Origin: Hymenobacter cheonanensis
GTDB lineage: Bacteria; Bacteroidota; Bacteroidia; Cytophagales; Hymenobacteraceae
Direction: 5' to 3'
NCBI RefSeq assembly: GCF_030581075.1
Contig: NZ_JAUQSW010000004.1
Location: 62,001-126,000, forward strand
DNA length: 64,000 bases
The position numbers and the translations under genes were made by a program. Position 1 is the stretch's first letter; the number at the start of each line of letters is the position of its first letter. Positions 7,983 to 16,788 of this stretch are shown here, in pieces. The notes under the pieces are model-generated. The model had not been told where the DNA came from, did not search any database, and was given only the letters and a program-made list of their open reading frames with translations.

Positions 7983-8747
7983 TTATTCATACAAATCGTG
8001 CTGGTCGGCCGCCGCCAGCTCTACCAGAAACTGGCTCAGCTCCTGCGTTACAGCGGCCAGGAAGGCGGCGCCCTTGGCGGCCGTGGCGGCAGCCGGGTTG
8101 CCCACGCCCGTGTCGGCGCTCACCTGGCTCCACTCGCGCTGGGCCCAGGCCCAGCTGCGCAGCGCCCGGATGCGGAACTGTTTGCTGGCCCCCGCGCCGG
8201 CCTCAGCCAGCGGGCGCACCAGCCCGGGGGCCAGGTGCAGCATCATACTCGTTTCCATCTCATCGGCGTGGTCGCCGGGCGCCTCAAAAAACTTGCTGCG
8301 GTCGACGATGCGAAACAGGGTGGCGGTGCTGAGAAACACCTGCGGAAACTCGGCTTGCAGCTCGCGCAGCATCTGCCGGAAGTCGTTGCCGCCGTGGCCG
8401 TTCAGCACCACCAGCTTCGGGATGCCCTGGCGGGCCAGCACCTGCACCACATCGCGCAGGATGGCTAGCTGCGTGCTGGGGTTCAGGTTCATATCGAGGG
8501 TAATGTCGAGCTGCCCGGTATTCACCCCAAACGGGATGGTGGGCAGCACCACCACCTTGGCGCCCTGCGCCCAGGCGAGCCGGGCGGCCTCGGCGGCCAC
8601 GTAGTCGCACTGGTAGTTGTCGGTGCCGTAGGGCAGGTGGTAATTGTGGGCCTCGGTGGCGCCCCAAGGCAGGATAACGACTTCGAAGGCGGCGTCTTTC
8701 ACGGCCTGCCAGGTGGTTTCGGCCAGAATGTAAGGACGGGCGGACAT
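7983..8747 (-). CDS. Creatininase-family metal-dependent amidohydrolase
   Basis: The 254-residue product shows the creatininase family signature. WGATEAHNYHLPYGTDNYQ supplies the metal-binding Glu32, His34 and Asp43; LVVLNGHGGNDFRQML supplies the His of the GHGGN motif near residue 120; and DHADEMETS supplies the distal Glu. The family hydrolyses cyclic amides such as creatinine and also includes enzymes of flavin and riboflavin-related pathways (for example formamide hydrolases). The true substrate here is not evident. The flavin reductase gene downstream is suggestive, not proof, of a flavin link. Confidence 0.87.
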   Translation of the reverse strand: MSARPYILAETTWQAVKDAAFEVVILPWGATEAHNYHLPYGTDNYQCDYVAAEAARLAWAQGAKVVVLPTIPFGVNTGQLDITLDMNLNPSTQLAILRDVVQVLARQGIPKLVVLNGHGGNDFRQMLRELQAEFPQVFLSTATLFRIVDRSKFFEAPGDHADEMETSMMLHLAPGLVRPLAEAGAGASKQFRIRALRSWAWAQREWSQVSADTGVGNPAAATAAKGAAFLAAVTQELSQFLVELAAADQHDLYE

Positions 8748-8792
8748 GCGATTGAGGGTGGCGGCTAAGGAGTAACGGGTAGGACCAGGGCC

Positions 8793-10163
8793 TTACTCGG
8801 CCAGGGGCTCTGGCGGCGAGGGCACTGCTGCCACATACGTTTTTTGCGGCAGCCGCGCCGCCACCAGGGCAAATAAAACGAAATTTACCGCCATCAGTCC
8901 CACAAAAAACCAGTAGTAGCCAGCCCCCTGAAACCGGGCAAAAAAGCCGCCCCGCGCAATGCTGGCGTTCATGATGGCCAAAAAATAATTGCCCCCCGCA
9001 ATGGTGAGCAGCCACAGCGAAGTAGTAAGGCTCTTAAGGGCCGGGGGCGCGTGGGTGTAGGCATATTCGAGGCCCGTCACGGCCACCAGCAGCGTGCCGC
9101 CGGCCACCACAAAGTAGGCCAGCACCTGCCACCACACCGAGGGGCTGGCCCCCGCATCGAGCCGCTGCTGCACCCCGGCAATAATGCACATGGCCAGCGC
9201 CACCAGCACCATGCCCACGCCCATGCGCCGCCGCGGCGTGGCCCGGATGCCGCGCCGCGCCAGCGCCGGATAAATGCGGTAGGTAAGCAGCGGGTTGAGC
9301 CCGATGCCGAACACAATACCAAGTATTTGCAGCTGCTCGGGCAGCGGCGCGTAGCCGCCGGGCCACAGGTGGCGGTCGAGGTGGGCTGCCTGCAGCACCC
9401 ACTCCGACTCGCTCTGGTTGTAGAGCGCCCACAGCACCGGAATAAACAGGAAAATGGCGCCCACCCGGCGCAGCGCGGCGCGGCTCTCGCCGGGGCCCAG
9501 CGCCTGGCGCAGGCCGGCCAGCAGGCCCGTGGGCGGCACCCGCACGTAGTGCCGCCGCCCTAGCCAGAAGGTGAGCGCCGCCGTGCCCATCAGCAAGCCC
9601 GGCACGCCGAAGGCCCAGGCCGCGCCCGCGTAGGCATACAGCTCGGCAATGAGCGCCGTGGACACGGCCGCCCCGGCATCGATGGCCAGCTGAAACCACC
9701 CGTAGGCCTTGGGCAGCAGGTGGGCATTGGTCTGGTCGAACTGGTCGCCGAGGTTGGCCGTTACGCTCGATTTGATGCCGCCCATGCCGATGGCAATCAC
9801 CAGCAGCCCTGCCCGAAAGCCCGCCAGGTCGGTGGTATACAGGGCCAGCAGGGCGTGCCCCAGGCAGTAAAACAGCGATAAGTAGAGGATAACGCGGTAT
9901 TTGCCCAGCACCCAGTCGGCCAGCAGCGCGCCCACCACGGGCAGCGCGTAGCCCAGCGCCGCGAAGGAATGCACAAAGTCATTGGCCCTAGCCTCGGCCC
10001 CCGCCGTAAGCGCCGCGCTGTGGCCGGGGTTGAAAAACTGCGCCACCAGGAACGTGGGTAAAATGGCCCGCATCCCGTAGTAGCTGAAGCGCTCGGCCAC
10101 CTCGTTGCCAATAATAAACGGAACGGCGCGCGGAAAGCGCGCGGCAGGGCTGGAAAAAGGCAT
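8793..10163 (-). CDS. POT/PTR2-family proton-coupled oligopeptide transporter
   Basis: The 456-residue protein has about 12 hydrophobic helices. Its N-terminus carries the PTR2 signature region FIIGNEVAERFSYYGMRAIL (ERFSYYGM), and GMGGIKSSVTANLGDQFDQT matches the second conserved loop of the family. These carriers import di- and tripeptides with protons across the inner membrane. The gene stands alone on the minus strand between the creatininase-like and DoxX genes, with no sign of joint regulation. Confidence 0.9.
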   Translation of the reverse strand: MPFSSPAARFPRAVPFIIGNEVAERFSYYGMRAILPTFLVAQFFNPGHSAALTAGAEARANDFVHSFAALGYALPVVGALLADWVLGKYRVILYLSLFYCLGHALLALYTTDLAGFRAGLLVIAIGMGGIKSSVTANLGDQFDQTNAHLLPKAYGWFQLAIDAGAAVSTALIAELYAYAGAAWAFGVPGLLMGTAALTFWLGRRHYVRVPPTGLLAGLRQALGPGESRAALRRVGAIFLFIPVLWALYNQSESEWVLQAAHLDRHLWPGGYAPLPEQLQILGIVFGIGLNPLLTYRIYPALARRGIRATPRRRMGVGMVLVALAMCIIAGVQQRLDAGASPSVWWQVLAYFVVAGGTLLVAVTGLEYAYTHAPPALKSLTTSLWLLTIAGGNYFLAIMNASIARGGFFARFQGAGYYWFFVGLMAVNFVLFALVAARLPQKTYVAAVPSPPEPLAE

Positions 10164-10247
10164 GGGGCTGGCTGGGGCGCGGCACTGGCCGGGCTGCCCG
10201 GCCGCTCGCGAGCCGCCAAGGTAGCAGCCGCCGCCCTTATGCGTGTC

Positions 10248-10655
10248 CTACGCCGCCGCGGCCAGCGGGTCGAGGCACAGGCGGTTGCGCTGCAAATGCA
10301 GCACCAGCGTGATGATATACAGCCCGTACAGCAGTTGGTCGCCCACCAGGCTCCATTTTTCGAGCAGGCTGCTGCCAAACACCAGGCTCATTACTACCAG
10401 CATGGCCGCCACCAGCGCCGGCCGGGTAAACAGCCCTAGCACCAGCAGCAGCCCAATGCTGCCTTCTACAAAAGGCAGCGCCGTGGCATAGGCGCTCACG
10501 AGGGCGGGCGGCAGCGGCGCGGTGGCAAACTCCTTCATAATGCCCGCCCGAAATACGGGTAGCTTCGGAATGCGCACCAGGCCGTGCATCAGAAAGTTGA
10601 GGCCGAGCAGCAGGCGGCCCAGCACAAAGGCCAGCTCAAAATTATTGAGTTTCAT
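10248..10655 (-). CDS. DoxX-family small membrane protein
   Basis: The 135-residue product has four hydrophobic segments and the family pattern LGRLLLGLNFLMHGLVRIPKL near the N-terminus, followed by PFVEGSIGLLLVLGLFTRPA. DoxX proteins are small inner-membrane proteins of ill-defined role, some linked to thiol or quinone redox chemistry. It is divergent from the gluconolactonase gene, and I see no functional link to its neighbours. Confidence 0.83.
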   Translation of the reverse strand: MKLNNFELAFVLGRLLLGLNFLMHGLVRIPKLPVFRAGIMKEFATAPLPPALVSAYATALPFVEGSIGLLLVLGLFTRPALVAAMLVVMSLVFGSSLLEKWSLVGDQLLYGLYIITLVLHLQRNRLCLDPLAAAA

Positions 10656-10811
10656 AAGCCAGCTTTAACGGCAAAACCAGAGCGCCGGCCGAGTCTGACT
10701 GCCATTGGCTACCGCGTAGCCAGGCAGCCTGGCCAACGGTGAGCCACCAACTTGCGTCTACCAGGCTAGCCAAGCCCGGCGCGGCGCCCGCGCTTTCTTC
10801 CCCACCCATCC

Positions 10812-11753
10812 ATGAAAAACCTTGCTTTAGTTGCTGCCGCTGGCGCGCTGGCCACCTTGCTGGCTACCAGCGCCCGGGCCCAAACTCTTCCGGCTGCCGA
10901 GGCCGCTGCGCCGCTTTCAGCAGCCGGGCAGGCGCTGTTTGCCGGCGCGCCGGTGCCGCAACTCGTGGCCCGGCAATTTGCCTTCACCGAAGGGCCGGCC
11001 GTGGATAAGCGGGGCAATATTTTCTTCACCGACCAGCCCAACGACAAAATCTGGAAGTATGACACCCAGGGCAAGCTTAGCGTATTTCTGAGCCCGAGCG
11101 GGCGGGCCAACGGGCTGTATTTCGACAAAAAAGGCAACCTGCTGGCCTGCGCCGATGCCCAGGGTCAGCTGTGGTCCATAGCCCCTGGCGGCAAGACGAA
11201 CGTGCTGATTGACAAGGTGAACGGCCAGCAGCTCAACGGCCCCAACGACGTGTGGGCCAGCCCGCTGGGTGGTCTGTTTTTCACCGACCCCTACTACAAG
11301 CGCGACTACTGGCCCGCCACGCGCCCGGCGCCCATTGCCGAGTACGTGTACTACCTGGCGCCCGGCGCCGGGCAGCCGGTGGCCGTCGAAACCACCCTCA
11401 AAAAGCCCAATGGCCTCATCGGCTCGCCCGATGGCAAGCTGCTGTACGTGGCCGACATCGGGGCCAATAAAACCTTCCGCTACCGCCTCGGGCCCAAGGG
11501 CGAGCTGCTTGATAAGCAGCTGTTTGTGGAGCAGGGCTCCGACGGCATGACCCTCGACGAGCAAGGCAACGTGTACCTCACCGGCCGGGGCGTCACCATC
11601 TACAGCCCCGCCGGCCAGCGCCTGGCGCACCTCGACGTGCCCGCCGCCTGGACGGCCAACCTCTGCTTTGGCGGCAAAGACATGAAAACGCTGTTTATCA
11701 CCGCTTCGGAGGCGGTGTTTACGGTGCCCATGCGGGTGCGCGGCATCCGCTAG
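10812..11753 (+). CDS. Periplasmic SMP-30/gluconolactonase-type lactonase
   Basis: The 313-residue product has a Sec signal peptide (residues 1-23, ATSARAQ). The six-bladed propeller family motifs follow: FTEGPAVDKRGNIFFTD with the metal-binding Glu, GRANGLYFDKKGNLLACAD, LNGPNDVWASPLGGLFFTDP with the metal-binding Asn and Asp, and KPNGLIGSPDGKLLYVADIG. The family hydrolyses sugar lactones (gluconolactone type) with a divalent metal. The export signal places it in the periplasm, where it may help oxidise sugars. The downstream side is closed by a perfect 41-bp inverted repeat. Confidence 0.9.
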   Translation: MKNLALVAAAGALATLLATSARAQTLPAAEAAAPLSAAGQALFAGAPVPQLVARQFAFTEGPAVDKRGNIFFTDQPNDKIWKYDTQGKLSVFLSPSGRANGLYFDKKGNLLACADAQGQLWSIAPGGKTNVLIDKVNGQQLNGPNDVWASPLGGLFFTDPYYKRDYWPATRPAPIAEYVYYLAPGAGQPVAVETTLKKPNGLIGSPDGKLLYVADIGANKTFRYRLGPKGELLDKQLFVEQGSDGMTLDEQGNVYLTGRGVTIYSPAGQRLAHLDVPAAWTANLCFGGKDMKTLFITASEAVFTVPMRVRGIR

Positions 11754-11767
11754 GGGAACTGCCAAAA

Positions 11768-11869
11768 CGGTCGTCAGGCAGAGCGCAGCGAAGCATCTCG
11801 CTCGAATCGTTGGATTACTAACCCTAATGATTCGAGCGAGATGCTTCGCTGCGCTCTGCCTGACGACCG
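11768..11869. repeat. GTCATGC-family intergenic inverted repeat, copy 1 (perfect)
   Basis: The arms at 11768-11808 and 11829-11869 are 41 bases each and perfectly complementary. The core of the arm is GCAGCGAAGCATCTCGCTCG. The 20-base loop contains GGATTACTAACCCTAA. It lies between the convergent gluconolactonase and DUF885 genes. No T tract or target-site duplication is visible. Confidence 0.95.
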
Positions 11870-11896
11870 CCGTCTGGTTGGTATGTGGCTAGGGTC

Positions 11897-13711
11897 TTAT
11901 TTAACCCCAGCCGCCCAGGCGTCCATTTTCTGTTCCAGCACGGCCAGTGGCATCGAGCCATCCTTCAGCAGCTCATCGTGGAAGTCGCTGAGCCTGAACT
12001 TGCTACCGAGCTGCTTTTCGTACTTGGCTCGCAGCTCCCGGATTTTGAGCTGCCCGATTTTATACCCCAGCGCCTGGCCCGGAATGGCCATGTAGCGCTC
12101 AATGGCCGAAGTGGCTTCGTCGGGCGTGGTGCTCAGGTTAGCCAGCAGGTAGGCAATGGCCTGCTCGCGGGTCATCTGGCGCGAGTGAAGGCCGGTGTCT
12201 ACCACCAGGCGCACGGCGCGCAGCATCTCGTCGCCCATGGCGCCCATGCGCTGGTAGGGGTCTTTATAGAGGCCTAGCTCGGGACCCAGGCTTTCGCAAT
12301 ACAGGGCCCAGCCTTCCACGTAGGCGTTCTGGAAGCCGAAGCGACGGAACTTAGGCAGGCTGGTATTTTCCTGGGTGAGCGAAATCTGGTAGTGGTGGCC
12401 CGGGATGGCTTCGTGCAAAAACAGCGACTCCATACCCGAGGTGGTGGCGAATTTGGTGGCGTCGGGAATGGGCACGTAGAAAATGCCCGGCCGCGAGCCA
12501 TCCGGCGAGCCCTGGTTGTACTCGGCCGAGGCCGAGGCTTCGCGGAATTTCTCAGTTTCGCGAATCTCAAACGGCGTTTTGGGCGTGCGTCCGAACATCG
12601 TTTTCAGGTTGGGCATTATCCGCTGGTGAATGTCCTCAAACGCGGCTAGCACCTGCTGCGGCGTTTTGAAGGGCCGGAACTTGGGGTCGGTATTCAGGTA
12701 CTCAAAAAATGCCTTCAGGTCGCCCTTGAAGCCGACCTCGGTCTTAATCTGCTCCATCTGCGCCCGAATACGGGCCACTTCCGACAAGCCAATCCGGTAG
12801 ATTTCGGCCGGCGTTTTGTCGGTGGTGGTCATGTATTTCACGTCGTAGGCGTAGATGTCCTTGCCGCCCGGCACCGCGTCGATGCCGCTCGTGGCGCGCG
12901 CCTTGGGCAGGTACTCCGTCTGCATAAAAGTGCCCAGCTTTTTATACGCGGGCACCAGTTCGGTAAGAATAGCCTGCTTATAAGCGGCCGTCAGGCGGGT
13001 TTTGTCAGCCTCCGAAAAGCTCTTCGGGAAATTTGCTATCGGCCCGTAGTACAGGCTCTTAGTGGGGTCCGTCACCACAATATCCTTGGCCGACAGCTGC
13101 GGAATCATGCGCACCACCAGGGCGCGCGGCAGCACCACGCCCGCTTTCATGCCGGTGCGGAAGTTAGCGATGGCCGAGTCGGTCCAGGCCGTGAAGCCGT
13201 GCACCCGGCCCAGCCAGTTGTCGTAGTCCTGTACCGTTTTAAAAGGCTGAATGCCCTGCCCCGAGCCGTACTGCCCCAGCGTAATGGGCAGGCCATAAAA
13301 CTGGTTGGCCGGCAGCATCCAGGTGTTGAGCTTCGCTTCGGCTAGCCCCTGGTTCATGGTATAAGCGAAGATGTCGTAGCTCAGCTTATCGTTGGTATCC
13401 AGCTTATTGCGGTCAAATTTCTGGAGCCGCGTGAGGTAGCCCTGGTAGAAATTGCGCAGCGTGTCGCGGAAGGCGCGGGTCTGGTTATTCGGCAGCTGGT
13501 CGTTGTAGCGGTTATCGCCGTAGGCCGTGGCATCGAGCGGAAACAGCTGCGAGTTTTTCCCCCAGTAGCTGTCAAACAAGGTGTTAAGGTCCTTGTCGCC
13601 GCCGGGGCTAGCGGTAGTTTCGGCGCCGGCTTTGTCGGAAGTAGTGCCCGACTGGCAGCCCGCCAGCCACAGAGCCGCCGCCGCTAGGGCCGCGTGCGCA
13701 AAGTATTTCAT
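11897..13711 (-). CDS. DUF885-family lipoprotein, putative zinc carboxypeptidase-like hydrolase
   Basis: The 604-residue product begins with a lipoprotein signal (lipobox LAGC, Cys19). The remainder is alpha-helical in character and carries LFLHEAIPGHHYQISL near residue 432. This is the HExxPGHH hallmark of DUF885, a family related to M32-like metallopeptidases in which the His and Glu side chains hold a metal. A downstream YVEGWALYCESLG segment is also typical. It is likely a membrane-anchored peptidase facing the periplasm; the substrate is unknown. A -7-like box (TACCTTTA on the minus strand, 13741-13748) lies just upstream. Confidence 0.87.
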   Translation of the reverse strand: MKYFAHAALAAAALWLAGCQSGTTSDKAGAETTASPGGDKDLNTLFDSYWGKNSQLFPLDATAYGDNRYNDQLPNNQTRAFRDTLRNFYQGYLTRLQKFDRNKLDTNDKLSYDIFAYTMNQGLAEAKLNTWMLPANQFYGLPITLGQYGSGQGIQPFKTVQDYDNWLGRVHGFTAWTDSAIANFRTGMKAGVVLPRALVVRMIPQLSAKDIVVTDPTKSLYYGPIANFPKSFSEADKTRLTAAYKQAILTELVPAYKKLGTFMQTEYLPKARATSGIDAVPGGKDIYAYDVKYMTTTDKTPAEIYRIGLSEVARIRAQMEQIKTEVGFKGDLKAFFEYLNTDPKFRPFKTPQQVLAAFEDIHQRIMPNLKTMFGRTPKTPFEIRETEKFREASASAEYNQGSPDGSRPGIFYVPIPDATKFATTSGMESLFLHEAIPGHHYQISLTQENTSLPKFRRFGFQNAYVEGWALYCESLGPELGLYKDPYQRMGAMGDEMLRAVRLVVDTGLHSRQMTREQAIAYLLANLSTTPDEATSAIERYMAIPGQALGYKIGQLKIRELRAKYEKQLGSKFRLSDFHDELLKDGSMPLAVLEQKMDAWAAGVK

Positions 13712-13758
13712 CAGAAAAAAAGGGTGGGGTAGTGGTTTACTAAAGGTAAGTTAAGTTG

Positions 13759-13854
13759 AAAAACGGTTGTCATGCTGACGAAAGAGGCATCTCGACAGAC
13801 GGGGTTACGCGCCCCTGGCAAGATGCTTCCTTCGTCAGCATGACAACCGTTTTT
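13759..13854. repeat. GTCATGC-family intergenic inverted repeat, copy 2 (divergent loop)
   Basis: The arms at 13759-13792 and 13821-13854 are 34 bases with two mismatches; the outer part reads AAAAACGGTTGTCATGCTGA. The arm shares GTCATGCTGACGAA and GCATCT with the family, but its loop (GC-rich, no ACCCTA) differs. The outermost A5/T5 ends would give a U run after the hairpin, so it may terminate cphA transcription. Confidence 0.9.
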
Positions 13855-13864
13855 GGTGCCTGCT

Positions 13865-16507
13865 TTATAATGCGTTTTTCAGGCTGGCCTCATACTCATC
13901 GAGCTTTTTGAGCGTGCCACTGATGTTTTCCGTCAGCAGCACCACCACCGCGCCGTCGGGCGCCGTGGCCAGCACGTGGTCGATGGCATCCATCTCGTGC
14001 TCGATGTAGGTCACGGGCAGCTCGGGCTTATCCAGGCGCAGGCCGCGCGTCATTATCTCTTGCAGAAACTCGGCCGACTTGCCGCGCAAATCACGGTCCT
14101 GCCGCAGCACTACCTCATCAAAAATGCGCCCTGCAATGCGCGAGAAGCCTAGCGTATCCTCGTCGCGGCGGTCGCCCAGGCCACTCACCACGCCTATTTT
14201 GCGGGTGGCCGGCGTGGCGTTCATGAAGTCGGCAAATTTGCCGATGCCCGCCGTGTTGTGCGCATAGTCCACAATCACCTCGAAGCGCGGGAATTTGTAC
14301 ACGTTCATGCGGCCCGGCGTTTTGGTGGCCGAGGGCACGAAGGTGCGGAACGCCGTCTTAATCGTGTCCTTGTCGAAGCCCGCCAGGTAGCCGGCCAGGG
14401 CGGCGGCCAGCGAGTTTTCGATGTTGAACGTGGCCCGCCCGCCAAACGTAACCGGAAACTCGGCCGCCCGGTCGATGCGCAGCTTGTACGAGTTTTTGTA
14501 AATCGTAAGGTAGCCTTCCTCGTACACGGCCGCCACGCCGCCGGCCTCCACGTGCTCCTGAATGCGCGGATTCTGCTCATTCATTGAGAAATAGGCCACC
14601 TTGCAGTCGAGGTTGCGACCCATCTCGTACACCAGGTCGTCGTCGGCGTTGAGCACGGCCCAGCCCGACTTTTGCACCGTGCGGGGCAGCACGCCCTTCA
14701 CGGCCGCCATTTCCTCCACGGTATGGATGTCGCGCATACCCAGGTGGTCGGCCGCCACGTTGGTCACCACCGCAATGTCGCAGGTATGAAAGCCCAGGCC
14801 CGAGCGCAGCATACCGCCCCGCGCCGTTTCCAGCACCGCGTAGTTCACCGTAGGGTCGCGCAGCACAAACTCGGCGCTTTGGCCGCCGGTGCAGTCGCCT
14901 TTCTGTAGCTGAACGCCTTGGATATAAATGCCATCCGTAGTCGTAAAGCCGACCTTATAGCCAATGCTGCTCACCAAATGCGCGATGAGGCGCGTGGTGG
15001 TCGTCTTGCCATTGGTGCCCGTGACGGCGATAATCGGAATCCGCGCCGTGGAGCCGGCCGGAAATAGCATGTCAATCACCGGCGCCGCCACGTTGCGCGG
15101 CAGGCCGTCGGTGGGGGCAATGTGCATGCGGAAGCCCGGCGCCGCGTTTACCTCAATCACCGCGCCGCGCGTTTCATTCAGCGGAATGGCAATGTCGCTG
15201 GTTAGCAGGTCGATGCCGCAGATGTCGAGGCCCACGATGCCCGCCACGCGCTCGGCCAGCAGCAGGTTGTAGGGATGAATGAGGTCGGTTACGTCGGTGG
15301 CCGTGCCGCCGGTGCTGATGTTGGCGGTGCTCTTGAGGTACAGCGTTTCGCCAACTGGCAGCACCGAGTCCAGCGTCAGGTCGCGGCCCTTCAGAATGTC
15401 CAGTGTGTGCTGGTCGGCCTTGATGGAGGTAAGTACTTTCTCGTGGCCCACGCCCCGGCGCGGGTCGGTATTAACTTCGTCAATTAGCTGTTGGATAGTA
15501 TGCTGGCCATCGCCTTTCACGGCGGCGGGCGTACGCTTTGCGGCGGCAATGAGCTTGCCGTTCACCACCAGCAGGCGGTAATCGTCGCCCTGCACGAACT
15601 GCTCCACAATCACGGCCCGCGAGTACTCCTTGGCCGCCTTGAGGCCCTCCACGGCGTCCTCCCAATTGGTGATGCGGATGGTGGCGCCCTTGCCGTGGTT
15701 GCCGTCGAGCGGCTTGGTCACGATGGGAAAGCCTAGCTCCTCAATAGCGTCGCGCAGGCCATCTTCCGAATACACGGTGGTGCCGCGCGGCACCGGCACG
15801 CCGCCATCGGCCAGCATGGCCTTGGTGCGGTTCTTATTGCCGGCCACTTCCACGCCCGCGTGCGAGGTGAGGTTGGTGGTGGTGGCCCAGATGCGGCGCT
15901 GGTTTACGCCGTAGCCAAGCTGAATTATCGAGCTGTTTTTCAGCTGAATGTACGGGATGTTGCGCGAGGCGGCCTCGGCCACAATGCTCCAGGTGCTGGG
16001 CCCGAAAAACTCCTCCTCCCGGATGTCGTGCAGCTCATCGATTATGGGCTTGAGGTTGAAGCTCTCGCCCTTGCACAGCGCCTCTACCAAGTCCACGGCG
16101 GCCTCGGCGGCGTAGCGGCCGGCGCGCTCTTCCTGGTAGGCAAACACCACGTATTCAACACCTTCCTCGCGGGCGGGGTAGCTTTTGCCCCAGAAAACGG
16201 GCATGCCGGCCTGGCGCTGCAGCTCCAGCGCCACGTGCTGAATGACGTGCCCTAGCGGCTCGCCGTCGGCCAGCTGCTCCTGCGTGAGGGGCGGGTGCTT
16301 GGCGAGCTGCTTGCTCGAATGGCGGCCCGGCTCGTGGGGCTGGCCAATGCCGGGCAGCAGGGCCGTGAGGCGCTCGGCAAACCCGTCGAGGGTGTTGCTC
16401 CACTCGCCGGCAAACTCCTGTAAATCAACTTTGCATACAATCAGGCGGTAGTGCTTCACCGACCAGTAGCTCGGCCCGCGCATGGTGCGGAGGTCAATAA
16501 TCTTCAT
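13865..16507 (-). CDS. cphA: Cyanophycin synthetase
   Basis: The start at 16507 (MKIIDLRTMRGPSYWSV) gives 880 residues, the usual family length; a 42-residue upstream extension lacks family character. After an N-terminal domain, residues about 210-470 are an ATP-grasp module (AGVEVAGNKNRTKAML, FPIVTKPLDGNHGKG). From about residue 490 a Mur-ligase-like module follows with P-loop VTGTNGKTTTTRL. The enzyme builds cyanophycin, a poly-aspartate backbone with arginine side chains, as an intracellular nitrogen store. No cyanophycinase gene is visible next to it, though breakdown normally needs one. Storage would fit the nitrate-assimilation genes 10 kb away, but they are separate units. Confidence 0.96.
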   Translation of the reverse strand: MKIIDLRTMRGPSYWSVKHYRLIVCKVDLQEFAGEWSNTLDGFAERLTALLPGIGQPHEPGRHSSKQLAKHPPLTQEQLADGEPLGHVIQHVALELQRQAGMPVFWGKSYPAREEGVEYVVFAYQEERAGRYAAEAAVDLVEALCKGESFNLKPIIDELHDIREEEFFGPSTWSIVAEAASRNIPYIQLKNSSIIQLGYGVNQRRIWATTTNLTSHAGVEVAGNKNRTKAMLADGGVPVPRGTTVYSEDGLRDAIEELGFPIVTKPLDGNHGKGATIRITNWEDAVEGLKAAKEYSRAVIVEQFVQGDDYRLLVVNGKLIAAAKRTPAAVKGDGQHTIQQLIDEVNTDPRRGVGHEKVLTSIKADQHTLDILKGRDLTLDSVLPVGETLYLKSTANISTGGTATDVTDLIHPYNLLLAERVAGIVGLDICGIDLLTSDIAIPLNETRGAVIEVNAAPGFRMHIAPTDGLPRNVAAPVIDMLFPAGSTARIPIIAVTGTNGKTTTTRLIAHLVSSIGYKVGFTTTDGIYIQGVQLQKGDCTGGQSAEFVLRDPTVNYAVLETARGGMLRSGLGFHTCDIAVVTNVAADHLGMRDIHTVEEMAAVKGVLPRTVQKSGWAVLNADDDLVYEMGRNLDCKVAYFSMNEQNPRIQEHVEAGGVAAVYEEGYLTIYKNSYKLRIDRAAEFPVTFGGRATFNIENSLAAALAGYLAGFDKDTIKTAFRTFVPSATKTPGRMNVYKFPRFEVIVDYAHNTAGIGKFADFMNATPATRKIGVVSGLGDRRDEDTLGFSRIAGRIFDEVVLRQDRDLRGKSAEFLQEIMTRGLRLDKPELPVTYIEHEMDAIDHVLATAPDGAVVVLLTENISGTLKKLDEYEASLKNAL

Positions 16508-16603
16508 ATAGCCAAAACAAGGATAAAGGGCCGGCCCGGCCAGCAGTACGGCAAGGTAGGCAGTACGCCGCTTAATAGGCCCGCGTTGGGCAGGTAAGGC
16601 ACG

Positions 16604-16644
16604 AAAAAGCCCCCACCGCTTCAGGAGAAGCAATGGGGGCTTTT
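16604..16644 (-). terminator. Intrinsic terminator of the tRNA-Cys gene
   Basis: Read on the minus strand, directly after the tRNA, AAAAGCCCCCATTGCTT pairs with AAGCGGTGGGGGCTTTTT (two mismatches near the loop) and ends in a U run. Confidence 0.88.
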
Positions 16645-16645
16645 G

Positions 16646-16716
16646 AGGTAACGGGCGGATTCGAACCGCCGTAGGAGGTTTTGCAGACCTCTACCTAGCC
16701 GCTCGGTCACGTTACC
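16646..16716 (-). tRNA. tRNA-Cys (anticodon GCA)
   Basis: On the minus strand the acceptor arm GGTAACG pairs with CGTTACC, followed by discriminator base U, the cysteine identity base. The anticodon stem GAGGT/ACCTC encloses loop CTGCAAA with anticodon GCA. The T arm GGCGG-TTCGAAT-CCGCC is canonical. No CCA is encoded. The gene has its own TAnnTTTG promoter box and terminator, so it is a monocistronic unit. Confidence 0.96.
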
Positions 16717-16728
16717 GGCTTGGGCGGG

Positions 16729-16736
16729 CAAAGGTA
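16729..16736 (-). promoter_or_regulatory. -7 promoter box of tRNA-Cys
   Basis: TACCTTTG on the minus strand matches the Bacteroidota -7 consensus TAnnTTTG exactly and lies 13 bases before the tRNA 5' end. A good -33 TTTG is not obvious. Confidence 0.7.
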
Positions 16737-16788
16737 CGGAGCGGCGGCGATTTGACCAAGGCCAGCGGCAGTTTTCTGCGCCGGCTGG

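Noticed and set aside
11768-11869. Reading the perfect 41-bp palindrome as an insertion-sequence end or MITE
   Set aside because: No flanking target duplication was seen and the same kind of stem recurs with compensated differences between copies, which fits a maintained hairpin better than recent transposition. Ancient mobility is not excluded.
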